This document shows positions 44,918 through 52,851 of a stretch of DNA of 64,000 bases, piece after piece; position 1 is the stretch's first letter, and each line of letters starts with the position of its first letter. A program made the position numbers and the translations under genes. The stretch spans positions 992,001-1,056,000 of the forward strand of contig CBDDAF010000003.1 in assembly GCA_965224815.1 (NCBI GenBank), read 5' to 3'. The stretch is from CAYPEL01 sp036479985 (GTDB taxonomy: Bacteria; Pseudomonadota; Gammaproteobacteria; DSM-19610). The notes under the pieces are model-generated. The model made no database searches. It worked only from the letters and a program-made list of their open reading frames with translations, and was not told where the DNA came from.

Positions 44918-45007
44918 TGGTCCGTTAAACTGGGGGAGGTTCAGTCTGTCCCATAATATTTTGGCAGTAATCAGATCCTCGTTATTATCAATTCTTCCTG
45001 ACAAACA

Positions 45008-46153
45008 TCAAAACCGTTCTTTGATATACTCATGCTGCTTCTTACCTTCCAGAATATCGGTAGCCGGACCTGTACGTACATAGAACTCTTTTTCTTCGAG
45101 AAAACATGGTGAATTTGCCATGCCACTACTCACCCATAACACTTTTTTACCATCAACCTGCACTAACTCATAATCAAGTAACGGATAAAAACCAGCCCCC
45201 ACTTTCGATTTTATATGGTTTTTAAAATTGAGTAGATATTTATCCTCATTTTTATAGAATTTGCTAATCTCATCGTCAACCCCAATGACATCGCCATCAA
45301 CCCTTCCGGGTACATCTTTGCCGGTGCCTAGGGTATCGCCAAAGGCGATATTACTGACATCCTCGCCTTTTATCATTAGATCGGATACACAGATAGCGTA
45401 AGACTCAGGATTATATTCCTGGCCGTAAAGGCGCACCTCGGCCTTATCATTTTGATCGAGGATCGTTTTTTCTGAAACGGACAAGATGCCACCGGTGCCA
45501 CAAGCAGGATCAAGTATTTTTATTAGCTTGTTGGGTTTATGAATTTGCTCTTCACCACTGAAGAGGATATTGACCATGAGCCTGATGACTTCACGTGGGG
45601 TGAAGTGATCTCCGGCTTCTTCATTAGCCTGTTCATTAAACCGTCTGACCAGATCTTCAAATAAGTAGCCCATACACATGTTGTCGAATTTATCCGGGTG
45701 CAGATCTTGCGATGCGACTTTCTTGAAAACATCAAATAACCGATTGGCTTCATCGAGTTTTTCAATTTCTTCGTCGAATTTGAATTTTTGAATAATTTCG
45801 CGTGCGCGCGTGGAAAAACCGGCAATATAGTTATTCAGGTTTTTTGCCAGACCATCGGGATCACCCAGCATTTTTTGAAAGGTGAATTTGCTGGTGTTGT
45901 GGAAGGTTAAGCCGAATTTTTTATTGATAATTTTTTCGATGGTCTCTTTGTCATGCTTCTTTGTTGCTTTAAGCTTTTTATGCTCTGCCAGCACCTTGTC
46001 TTTCGTCGATTCAAGCACGCAATCGAGACGGCGCAGAACAGTCAGCGGGATCATCACTCGCCGGTATTGCGGGGGACGATAGGGGCCGCGCAGTAGATTT
46101 GCGATTTCCCAAATATCGTCACTTTGTTTTTTGTAGAGATCCTGATTTTTCAT
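45008..46153 (-). pseudogene. Chimeric HsdM remnant fused to an AlbA_2-like tail
   Basis: Residues 1-280 are the N-terminal and SAM-binding parts of a type I restriction methyltransferase: HsdM_N helices, EEAGDHFTPREVIRLMV (~178-194), DPACGTGG (215-222, SAM motif I) and YGQEYNPESYAIC. After GDTLGTGKD the family's NPPF catalytic motif should follow, but the frame instead passes to ~100 residues (from ~281) resembling the second half of an AlbA_2/Schlafen-type domain (KEFYVRTGPATDILEGKKQHEYIKERF). No hsdS or hsdR is nearby. An in-frame deletion joining two genes is the likely origin; methylation activity should be lost. Confidence 0.8.
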
Positions 46154-46227
46154 TAAATTCTTACTCTCACTAAACGCTAACTTGATAAATATGCGGCTGG
46201 CATTGTGAATAATAACGCCTTCTTTTG

Positions 46228-48342
46228 TTAAGCAATTGTGTCTTCACCCATCTGTTTCTCAAATGATTGCCGCACAAGCCCCATCACATAGGGTAACTCA
46301 TCGAGTGAACTCAGCCCGACCTCGACATCACCGTTACCCCATCGCCCAAGGCTGGTAACGTCTTTGCACATGTCTTTAGGATCATCTATTTCGGGGAAAC
46401 CCATATTCAGTGATAACCGGAGTCGCTTTGCTTGGGGCACGATATCAACGAAGTTGGTTTCTGCCTTGTAAGCCACATAGAGCTTCAAATACTCCTCAGT
46501 CACAACTGGATCGAGCGCCAGGATTTCCTTACGGAACCCTTCAAATAGTTTACGCATTGGACCCGATGCCAAATGCGCATGATCATCAATGGTGTAACTG
46601 GTTTTGGTGGTCGCTGCGACTGGTTTATAGGCTGCGAGCACCTCAGCATCTAATGTTGGGGCTTGCCATACCGAGACAGCCTGTGCAGCAAGATATGCCC
46701 CTCTTCCTTTAATAGAATCTTTGTTCCAGTTCCCTTCTGCTCCGATATTTTTATTAAGTCGAAGTGGGCTTTGGGTAAAACCTCCGTCCATATGACACTT
46801 TTCAGAAAAACTACGATTGCTATATTCGGAATTATATCCAGTCAATGTTAGGTTACCGAGAGTGTGGCGATAGGTATCCCAGACAGTTTCCCAGTCATCG
46901 CCGAGTTCCTCTCGCCATACTTGAGGCACCTTGTCTGGGTTGTTATCGCATTGGGGCATAATATGTTCAATTGTGTACTCATCCACTGGCACACGTTCTT
47001 TGCGAGCGTAATTTTCCAACCTGCGAAGCCAATAACTGCGACTTCGGAAGTTATAAAGATCTTTTATCTTAAACTCTCTCTTGAATTCTTCGTCTTTAGG
47101 AAAACGACGATAGGAAGGTAGCAACAGGAATGCCGCTTCAAGACTCTCAAGATAGCGGTCTTTTTTTAGACTCTTGCCTATATTGGCAAAGGTTTTGTTC
47201 ATGGAATTAGTGGGAATGGCACAGATAGCACGGCGGAAAACATAGCTTTCTATATTACGCACTGCTTTTAGCAAATCTTCTCTGGGTAATATTTGACTTA
47301 TATAGTCATGATACATTTCGAGAAGCAAAGGGTAGGCAACATCGACCTTCAGTTCACGCAGATCATGGAAAGCACGACTAAGTTCCTTGTCTTCTTCAGT
47401 ACCAAGCGCCATAGCGCAAAAATAACCTGCATATGCATGTAATTCAGATACCAGCGACTCCACTCCTTCCTCTGCAATTTTGGGTAACCTTGAGTACTTC
47501 TTGAAAGTTTCATAGACTTCATTCTTTCTTGGAATCTCACCCGTTTTCACTATGAGATAGTGGCGCATGAAAGCATCGAAATGAGTAGTGTAGGCTTCTT
47601 GTCCAAAGGCCAATTCCATTGGTCGCCAATAATTCTCGTAGAGCCTGGATTGAATCCCTGGTTCTAACCCCATGAGGATAAAATTACGAATCAGGTCAGC
47701 CTGGCTAAGCTCGCGCCCTGTGGAATTCATGCTCTCGAAGATCAGTTGTGGATTGTCTTGATCACGACTGAGAGAAATATCCACGATCATCAGCTTGGCA
47801 ATGCCTTTGCAGACTGCAGCCAAGTCATCTTGTTGACTAGCTAACAGCTCTTTAAAGAGTTTGAAGTTTTTAGTTACGCGTATTGAACACTCTTTAGGCT
47901 GTGGCGCATCTTCCAGAATTGCAATCAGTGAGGATTTATCGGTTTGGGAAAGTATCAGTTTGAAGTGACGCTCCCCTTCCTCTTCAGGATTGAGTAGGTA
48001 ATAGTTACGCAGCTTCCGAGGTGAAAAACCTTCGACAGGCTCACCTTCACCAATAGCAGAAACTAGCGCTGCAATTAGAAGGCTGACAGTAGTCAGTCGC
48101 TGCTGACCATCGATAACCAACAGTGGCGATTGTGAGGTGATTGAATAAAGCCCCTTTTCGACATAAACAACAGAACCAATAAAATGGGCAGAAATATTAT
48201 CATTCTGTCCTGCGCGAAGAATATCTTCCCAAAGTTGACGACACTCCTTGTCTGCCCAGGAATAGGTGCGCTGATAGATTGGAATCACCAATTGAGGTGA
48301 TTTCTTCAGGAATTCGAGCAATTTTGTTTCAGTAGCTTTCAA
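46228..48342 (-). CDS. GmrSD-like DUF262/DUF1524 restriction protein
   Basis: 704 residues from TTG 48340-48342, which has GGAG 8 bp upstream and gives the family N-terminus LKATETKLLEFLKKS; an ATG at 48387 would add 15 residues but lacks a ribosome site. DUF262 domain: VIPIYQRTYSWADKECRQLW and LLVIDGQQRLTTVSLL (ParB-like nucleotide site). HNH-type DUF1524 domain: YTIEHIMPQ (~455) and LGNLTLTGYNSEYSNRSF. The last ~110 residues match the DUF5655 type. Fused GmrS/GmrD homologues act as type IV restriction enzymes against modified phage DNA. All motifs intact. Confidence 0.88.
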   Translation of the reverse strand: MKATETKLLEFLKKSPQLVIPIYQRTYSWADKECRQLWEDILRAGQNDNISAHFIGSVVYVEKGLYSITSQSPLLVIDGQQRLTTVSLLIAALVSAIGEGEPVEGFSPRKLRNYYLLNPEEEGERHFKLILSQTDKSSLIAILEDAPQPKECSIRVTKNFKLFKELLASQQDDLAAVCKGIAKLMIVDISLSRDQDNPQLIFESMNSTGRELSQADLIRNFILMGLEPGIQSRLYENYWRPMELAFGQEAYTTHFDAFMRHYLIVKTGEIPRKNEVYETFKKYSRLPKIAEEGVESLVSELHAYAGYFCAMALGTEEDKELSRAFHDLRELKVDVAYPLLLEMYHDYISQILPREDLLKAVRNIESYVFRRAICAIPTNSMNKTFANIGKSLKKDRYLESLEAAFLLLPSYRRFPKDEEFKREFKIKDLYNFRSRSYWLRRLENYARKERVPVDEYTIEHIMPQCDNNPDKVPQVWREELGDDWETVWDTYRHTLGNLTLTGYNSEYSNRSFSEKCHMDGGFTQSPLRLNKNIGAEGNWNKDSIKGRGAYLAAQAVSVWQAPTLDAEVLAAYKPVAATTKTSYTIDDHAHLASGPMRKLFEGFRKEILALDPVVTEEYLKLYVAYKAETNFVDIVPQAKRLRLSLNMGFPEIDDPKDMCKDVTSLGRWGNGDVEVGLSSLDELPYVMGLVRQSFEKQMGEDTIA

Positions 48343-48520
48343 TTGGTTTTCTCCATCTTTTCTTTCTGGCCGAGCACTTCGAGGCATTTATTTTTAGTGA
48401 GACGCCATAGATGTGCTTTGTTGTTTAAAACGGCACCATTCTGCACCTGTTATTTAAGGAGAGTGTGTCAGCTTCGCTTTTTAGATCAAGGTTGTTTTGA
48501 AACATAACTTTCTCTTTGGT

Positions 48521-48697
48521 TTATTTGCAAACTTTCCAATAACCGCCTTTGGCGGAGCCAATACGTATTATTAGCCCCTCCGTCTTCATTTTATTGAGCT
48601 GGTATTTCACACCATCCTCAGTTATGTCACCGAGTTTCTCGGAAATGAGTCTGCGTCCTGCTGAAGGATCTGCCATTAATATATCCAATATCTCAAG
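48521..48697 (-). other. Out-of-frame winged-helix tail of the AlbA_2 gene
   Basis: In the frame shifted by one base from the upstream gene, 58 residues can be read to a TAA at 48521-48523: LEILDILMADPSAGRRLISE... with ITEDGVKYQLNKMKTEGLI and IGSAKGGYW. This is the usual C-terminal winged helix of AlbA_2/HATPase_c_4 regulators, normally fused after the TTQK repeats. It is now separated by a TGA at 48693-48695. Also the content of most of the 48388-48692 gap; the remainder has no recognisable gene. Confidence 0.8.
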
Positions 48698-49997
48698 TTT
48701 TCTGGGTAGTTTTCTGGGTAGTTTTCTGGGTAGTTTTCTGGGTAGTTTTCTGGGTAGTTTTCTGGGTAGTTTTCTGGGTAGTTTCCCGTTCCTTTTGCTG
48801 ATAAGTAGGACGAGGAAATTCCAGTGTAAAAAAACCTGTAAACCTCGGTTTCACATCCAGACAGTCGGCTTTTTTCAGTGCTGTACGGATACGCCTGATG
48901 CCGGTGCCGAGTTTTTCAATATAATCACAACGCAGCAGCAAGCTCGCAATGAGTGGATTACGACATACACTTCGGGTGCCGAAGTCTTCCGGCTTCAGAC
49001 CTTTGGGTAAACCACCAGGATTATGTATTTCAACCCGGTCATCAAAAATTTCTACGGTGACCTGTGCACCTTCTTCGAGATAGTCATTATGGCAAACTGC
49101 ATTGACCATGGCCTCGCGCAGGGCCGCTTCAGGTAATTCCAGGATTTCTTTTCGGCGTGTACTTTCGTTGGTGATTTCCCAGCGCAGTTGCAGGTGTTTA
49201 CGTAGATAGAGCAGTGCATCCTCGACATTTTCCAGAATACTGCCGCTGAGTTCCTTGCGGTCAAGGATGTAAACTTTTTCAATACCTTTGAACAGTACAC
49301 ATATGACACTGACATGGAACAGCCGCCGGGTCGGTTGTTTTGCAAAAAACAACACACCGGTCTGGTTCAAATAGAATTGTTTATCCCTGTAATCACCCGC
49401 ACCCAGATTGAGTAACAGGCTTTCGATATCTTCACGGCGGCTGATATGTGCCAGATCGAGGAAGTGGTTGAGTCTCTCGGTATCCAGCGCTTCACACCAG
49501 TCCAGATCAAGCCGTAGTTGTTGGTCAAAACGTATTTTGCCTTCGGCCTGTATTAAGGCGGTGATATCTTCGGTGCTCATTTTTTGTGAATTGGCACCGT
49601 TTCTTAGGTAAAATCCTTTGCTACACCTGTGCGGCCGGTTGGTGCCTTCCGGTACATGTACAACCAGTAGTTTATGTTTGGGAAGTTTCTCAATGGCAAT
49701 TGTCACAGCCGGATCGCAGTCGGCAGCCATACTTACTATATTCGAGCAGGTTTTATTGGACAGATCAGAACCCATGATTTTGTTGGCATCATTAATGCCG
49801 ATAAAGATACGTCCACCCGAGGCATTGGCGAACGCTACCAGTTCTTTGGGAAGGTCGCTGTTGATGTTTGTTTTGAATTCCAGAGTGTAGCCTTCGCCCT
49901 CTTCGAGTATCAGCGACAGTTCTTCATCTGTTGTTTTTCGGTAGCTGGCGATCATGCCACGCGTCTGTTGTCTGGTTTTGGGTTCGGTATGTGTCAT
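48693..49997 (-). CDS. AlbA_2 (Schlafen-type) / HATPase_c_4 regulator, C-terminus lost
   Basis: 434 residues from ATG 49997 (other ATGs at 50102 and 49955 are possible). AlbA_2 domain: EGYTLEFKTNINSDLPKELVAFANASGGRIFIGI. Linker with FYLRNGANSQKMSTEDI; then ATPase-like HATPase_c_4 region with LPEAALREAMVNAVCHNDY and FGTRSVCRNPLIASLLLRCDYIEKLGTGIRRI. It ends in seven TTQK repeats and an early TGA. Homologues are putative transcriptional regulators once mislabelled RecG-like. Loss of the wing probably impairs DNA binding. It may regulate neighbouring defence genes. Confidence 0.82.
   Translation of the reverse strand: MTHTEPKTRQQTRGMIASYRKTTDEELSLILEEGEGYTLEFKTNINSDLPKELVAFANASGGRIFIGINDANKIMGSDLSNKTCSNIVSMAADCDPAVTIAIEKLPKHKLLVVHVPEGTNRPHRCSKGFYLRNGANSQKMSTEDITALIQAEGKIRFDQQLRLDLDWCEALDTERLNHFLDLAHISRREDIESLLLNLGAGDYRDKQFYLNQTGVLFFAKQPTRRLFHVSVICVLFKGIEKVYILDRKELSGSILENVEDALLYLRKHLQLRWEITNESTRRKEILELPEAALREAMVNAVCHNDYLEEGAQVTVEIFDDRVEIHNPGGLPKGLKPEDFGTRSVCRNPLIASLLLRCDYIEKLGTGIRRIRTALKKADCLDVKPRFTGFFTLEFPRPTYQQKERETTQKTTQKTTQKTTQKTTQKTTQKTTQKT
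48697..48780 (-). repeat. 12-bp tandem repeat, seven copies, encoding TTQK
   Basis: Seven perfect copies of GTTTTCTGGGTA (plus strand). On the coding strand each unit encodes Thr-Thr-Gln-Lys. Copy-number change would keep the frame because the unit is 12 bp; the frame break lies at the A-run where the array meets the winged helix. Confidence 0.95.
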
Positions 49998-50138
49998 GTA
50001 GCTTTCAATGTTGCTGGAACATTGTAACGTATGACGCCAACCCTGCTGCCTTTCATTTGTTTGTAATTGCTGGCGTCTATATTGGAAATTGGAAATAGTC
50101 ATGCCGAAGATGTAGTCATTTCTATAATGGGTAAAATT

Positions 50139-50507
50139 TCACTCACCCAACTCCGTATATTTTTTCGCATTTCCTTTTGCTTTTTCCACAGGATATTTTT
50201 GTTCGTTAACTTCGATCTTGTTCTGAGCAGCTGTCAGTAAATCTATATCTAACTTGTCCGCAAGACGGATAAGATAAATGAGTGTATCCGCCAGCTCGGT
50301 TTCGACTTCTTGCCGTTTTTCGTTGGGTAGTTTGTTGCTTTGTTCTTCAGTGAGCCACTGGAAGTGCTCGATGATTTCTGCGACTTCGGCGCTGAGGGCC
50401 ATGGACAGGTTTTTTGGGGAATGGAATTGATCCCAGTCGCGGTCGTCGGCGAATTTTCGTAGTCGGTGTTTGAGGGATTCAAATGTGTTGGGTTGTGGCT
50501 CTGCCAT
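50139..50507 (-). CDS. MazG-like nucleotide pyrophosphohydrolase
   Basis: 122 residues. EVAEIIEHFQWLTEEQ (~41-56) and ETELADTLIYLIRLADKLDID (~71-91) give the EExxE...ExxD metal-binding pattern of the MazG/RS21-C6 all-alpha NTP pyrophosphatases. N-terminal DRDWDQFHSPKNLSMALSAE is typical of the dCTPase-like subgroup. It hydrolyses (d)NTPs to monophosphates, cleaning modified nucleotides. Start at the first ATG. Upstream is a ~500 bp gene-free gap. Confidence 0.88.
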   Translation of the reverse strand: MAEPQPNTFESLKHRLRKFADDRDWDQFHSPKNLSMALSAEVAEIIEHFQWLTEEQSNKLPNEKRQEVETELADTLIYLIRLADKLDIDLLTAAQNKIEVNEQKYPVEKAKGNAKKYTELGE

Positions 50508-51009
50508 GCCTTTTTATTGCCATCCGTTTTATGGTGGTTTGTAGGGAATTGTCGCTTGTTCGGTGGGCAGTGACAAGTTTGCAGTGACAGAAGGATAAGT
50601 AGTTTTGTTGGGATAGGTTATTGCGGTCAAGGGACCGCTCCTTCGGTGGGTGGGTGTGGTTTTCCTGGATTGGATGGCCGGCCTTCGCGCTGGAGGGCAG
50701 CGCTCCTACAGGTTAGCGGTAACCTGGATTGGGATAAGCAAACCTACATCTCGCATCCCATTTGGAACGTTGGTTGCTGTGTGCGGGAATGCCATCGGAA
50801 TGGATACTCGCGATAGCCTGGCCTGATTATTCACCAGGCGGATTGGCCCTTATAGTTTGGTGCGCTGGATAATAGACATATTATTTAATATATTCAAATA
50901 GTTGGGTGTTTTCTGGCTGATGAGCGAGAAACATATAATTCTAAATACTTTCATTTTATGAAAGTTTCTGTAATTATTTACATCTTATGAACGCTATTAT
51001 CTTTCTAAG
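50508..51009. other. Gene-free stretch with degenerate repeats and an operator-like dyad
   Basis: No coding frame or RNA gene recognised in the first ~430 bp; fragments such as GGACCGCTCCTTCGG and GCAGCGCTCCTACAGG look like decayed REP sequences. The right end carries the abiE control region (dyad at 50948-50964). Confidence 0.6.
50948..50964 (+). promoter_or_regulatory. Inverted repeat, probable AbiEi operator
   Basis: CTTTCATTTTATGAAAG is a perfect dyad (7-bp arms, 3-bp centre), 45 bp upstream of the abiEi start. A related half, TACATCTTATGAA, follows. AbiEi antitoxins of other systems repress their own operon through inverted repeats at this position. Confidence 0.6.
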
Positions 51010-51663
51010 ATGCAGACCTTAACCGAACAGCTGATTGATAAGGGTTTCAAAAATCGGGTGATTTGCAATACGCAATTAGCCAGGTTGATCAGCGGGACTC
51101 CTCAACGCAGACATAATCTGGTCAACCGTGCCTTGAATGCAGGCGAGCTGCTGCGTCTGCGCCGAGGTTCTTATTTGCTTGCTGAGCGGTTTCGAGATTA
51201 TCCCTGTCACCCTTTTGCACTGGCGCAAGCCTTCGTAGCAGGTAGTTATATTTCTTTTGAGACGGCGCTCGCTCATCACGGATGGATTCCAGAAGCTGTT
51301 TATACTACCGCCAGTGCGACACCCGCCAGAAAGTCACTTGATTACGATCACCCGGTATTTGGACGCTTTTCATTTCATCCCCTGGCTATTCAACCGGGTT
51401 ACTTTCTTGAACTGGTTGAGCGTACGCAGATCACCGGGCAAACACTGTTGGTCGCTGAACCGTTTCGTGCACTAATGGATTTAGTCTGCTTACGCAAAGT
51501 CGAATGGCAAGGACTGAAATGGCTGACTGAGAGTATGCGCTTTGATGTCGAATACCTTCGAAATATCACCAGCGCAGATATCAGAACTTTAGACCTGGTT
51601 TATAAACAAAAACGCGTTAACTCTTTTCTCACATCGTTAGCCAGGGAGTTGGGCAATGATTGA
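51010..51663 (+). CDS. abiEi: AbiEi-type antitoxin/regulator
   Basis: 217 residues. An N-terminal winged-helix (TQLARLISGTPQRRHNLVNRALNAGELLRLRRGSYLLAERF, ~22-62) precedes the AbiEi C-terminal antitoxin region (SYISFETALAHHGWIPE; later PFRALMDLVCLRKVEWQGLKWL). It neutralises AbiEii and represses the operon. The stop overlaps the abiEii start by 8 bp. It belongs to the type IV toxin-antitoxin abortive-infection system AbiE. Confidence 0.88.
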   Translation: MQTLTEQLIDKGFKNRVICNTQLARLISGTPQRRHNLVNRALNAGELLRLRRGSYLLAERFRDYPCHPFALAQAFVAGSYISFETALAHHGWIPEAVYTTASATPARKSLDYDHPVFGRFSFHPLAIQPGYFLELVERTQITGQTLLVAEPFRALMDLVCLRKVEWQGLKWLTESMRFDVEYLRNITSADIRTLDLVYKQKRVNSFLTSLARELGND

Positions 51664-52507
51664 ATTACTTCAACAACGACTGGACAACTATAAAGTCACT
51701 AGCCCTGTAGAGGAAGAACAGGCAACCAAAGAAATCATGCAAGAGGTTGCTTTGTATGCTTTGTGGAGAGCAGGTTTTTTTGAAGTCGCTGCGTTTCAGG
51801 GTGGAACCAGTTTGCGCATTCTGCATAAACTACCGCGATTCTCCGAGGATCTGGACTTTATTCTTAAAGAGCCGAACCCAGACTTTGAATGGGGCGGCTA
51901 TCTAGACCCTTTATTAGATAGCCTTCAGGAGTTCGGACTGCAATCTGAGGCACTTGACAAGAGCCGAATGGATCAACGTATAAAGAAAGCTCTGCTCAAA
52001 GATAACTCAGTCAGCAATCAAATGAATCTGGCTTTCTATCGAGGCCATCCCGGCAAAAAGCTTACGATTAAGTTAGAGATCGATGTTAATCCGCCGGAAT
52101 GTTCTGGCTATGAATATACCTATCTGGATTTTCCGTTGGACTTTGAAGTGTGCAGCCAGGATCTGAGCAGTAACTTTGCGTTGAAGATTCATGCGTTGCT
52201 TTGCCGGCCTTATTTAAAGGGGCGCGACTGGTATGATTTTAACTGGTATATCAAACAACAGATCCAGCCCAACCTTCCGCACTTACAAGCTGCTTTATAT
52301 CAGTTTGGTCCCTGGTCCGGGCAATCGATTACTGTTGATATCGACTGGTTACACAAGACCATGGCTAAAAAAATAGCCGATGTCGATTGGCAAGAAGCTG
52401 CCAATGATGTTGAACGTTTTCTCAATACTTCGGAACGAGAAAGCCTGACGCTTTGGAGTGAGCGTTTTTTTAAAACTAAAGTCGATAGTTTAAGCGCTAC
52501 AAGTTAG
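51656..52507 (+). CDS. abiEii: AbiEii-type nucleotidyltransferase toxin
   Basis: 283 residues, with GGGAG upstream of ATG 51656. NTase core: FQGGTSLRILHKLPRFSEDLDFIL (~42-66), the GGTS-x-R...RFSEDLDF pattern of AbiEii; LEIDVNPPE gives the third acidic residue. SNFALKIHALLCRPYLKGRDWYDFNWYI (~180-207) is the C-terminal K-x-D/RDWYD signature. AbiEii toxins transfer nucleotides (to tRNA in MenT relatives) and halt growth on phage infection. All motifs intact, so the system should be functional. Confidence 0.9.
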   Translation: MIELLQQRLDNYKVTSPVEEEQATKEIMQEVALYALWRAGFFEVAAFQGGTSLRILHKLPRFSEDLDFILKEPNPDFEWGGYLDPLLDSLQEFGLQSEALDKSRMDQRIKKALLKDNSVSNQMNLAFYRGHPGKKLTIKLEIDVNPPECSGYEYTYLDFPLDFEVCSQDLSSNFALKIHALLCRPYLKGRDWYDFNWYIKQQIQPNLPHLQAALYQFGPWSGQSITVDIDWLHKTMAKKIADVDWQEAANDVERFLNTSERESLTLWSERFFKTKVDSLSATS

Positions 52508-52705
52508 CTATATTCTGAAACACTACTGCAGTCACTCTGACATAAATTATAAGGTCAGCCTTGGCACCTAAATATTTTTAGGTGCTTAAGTAAGTGCCAT
52601 GCGGAACGGGCTACTATTATCTTTCCTTACGACCGATCAGGATAGATAACGCTATTTAAATAACCGTGAATTCAATTTGTAAGCGTTAGTTGTTTGTATA
52701 AAACT

Positions 52706-52851
52706 TAAGGAACCTCTGATTAATCCGTCCATCTTGTCATTGTGAACAATGAAAATCCTGCAGGAGCGGCTTAAGCCGCGATGGGACGCAACGGTTCATC
52801 GCGGCTAAAGCCGCGCCTACAGATGCTCGCTAATTGATCAGAGGTTCCTTA
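52706..52851. repeat. 146-bp composite element with inverted ends and internal REPIN
   Basis: Ends are TAAGGAACCTCTGAT (left) and its inverse ATCAGAGGTTCCTTA (right), with CATCTTGTCATTGTGAACAATG next to the left end and a REPIN at 52761-52820. A partial second copy is at 25998-26112. The right end supplies the stop codon of the kinase gene. The rest of the 52508-52848 gap has no gene; it contains a motif AAGTAAGTGCCAT also seen at ~11770. Confidence 0.8.

Larger units (their letters stand above)
43695..44943 (+). mobile_element. IS3-family insertion sequence, complete
   Basis: 1249 bp. Imperfect terminal inverted repeats: left TGATGTTCCCCCGGTTTAAC..., right (inverted) TGAACCTCCCCCAGTTTAAC..., both going on to GGAC. 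A 3-bp target duplication GTC flanks the element (43692-43694 and 44944-44946), as expected for IS3. It carries two overlapping transposase frames (orfA, orfB). It is inserted between the NERD gene and the HsdM remnant. Complete ends and intact frames suggest recent insertion and possible activity. Confidence 0.92.

Noticed and set aside
48697..48780. Possible CRISPR-like array
   Set aside because: The units are 12 bp, contiguous and without spacers, and they encode TTQK in the AlbA_2 gene.
48549..49010. Plus-strand frame with FLGS repeats
   Set aside because: It is the antisense reading of the TTQK repeat and the AlbA_2 coding region; no ribosome site or family signature.
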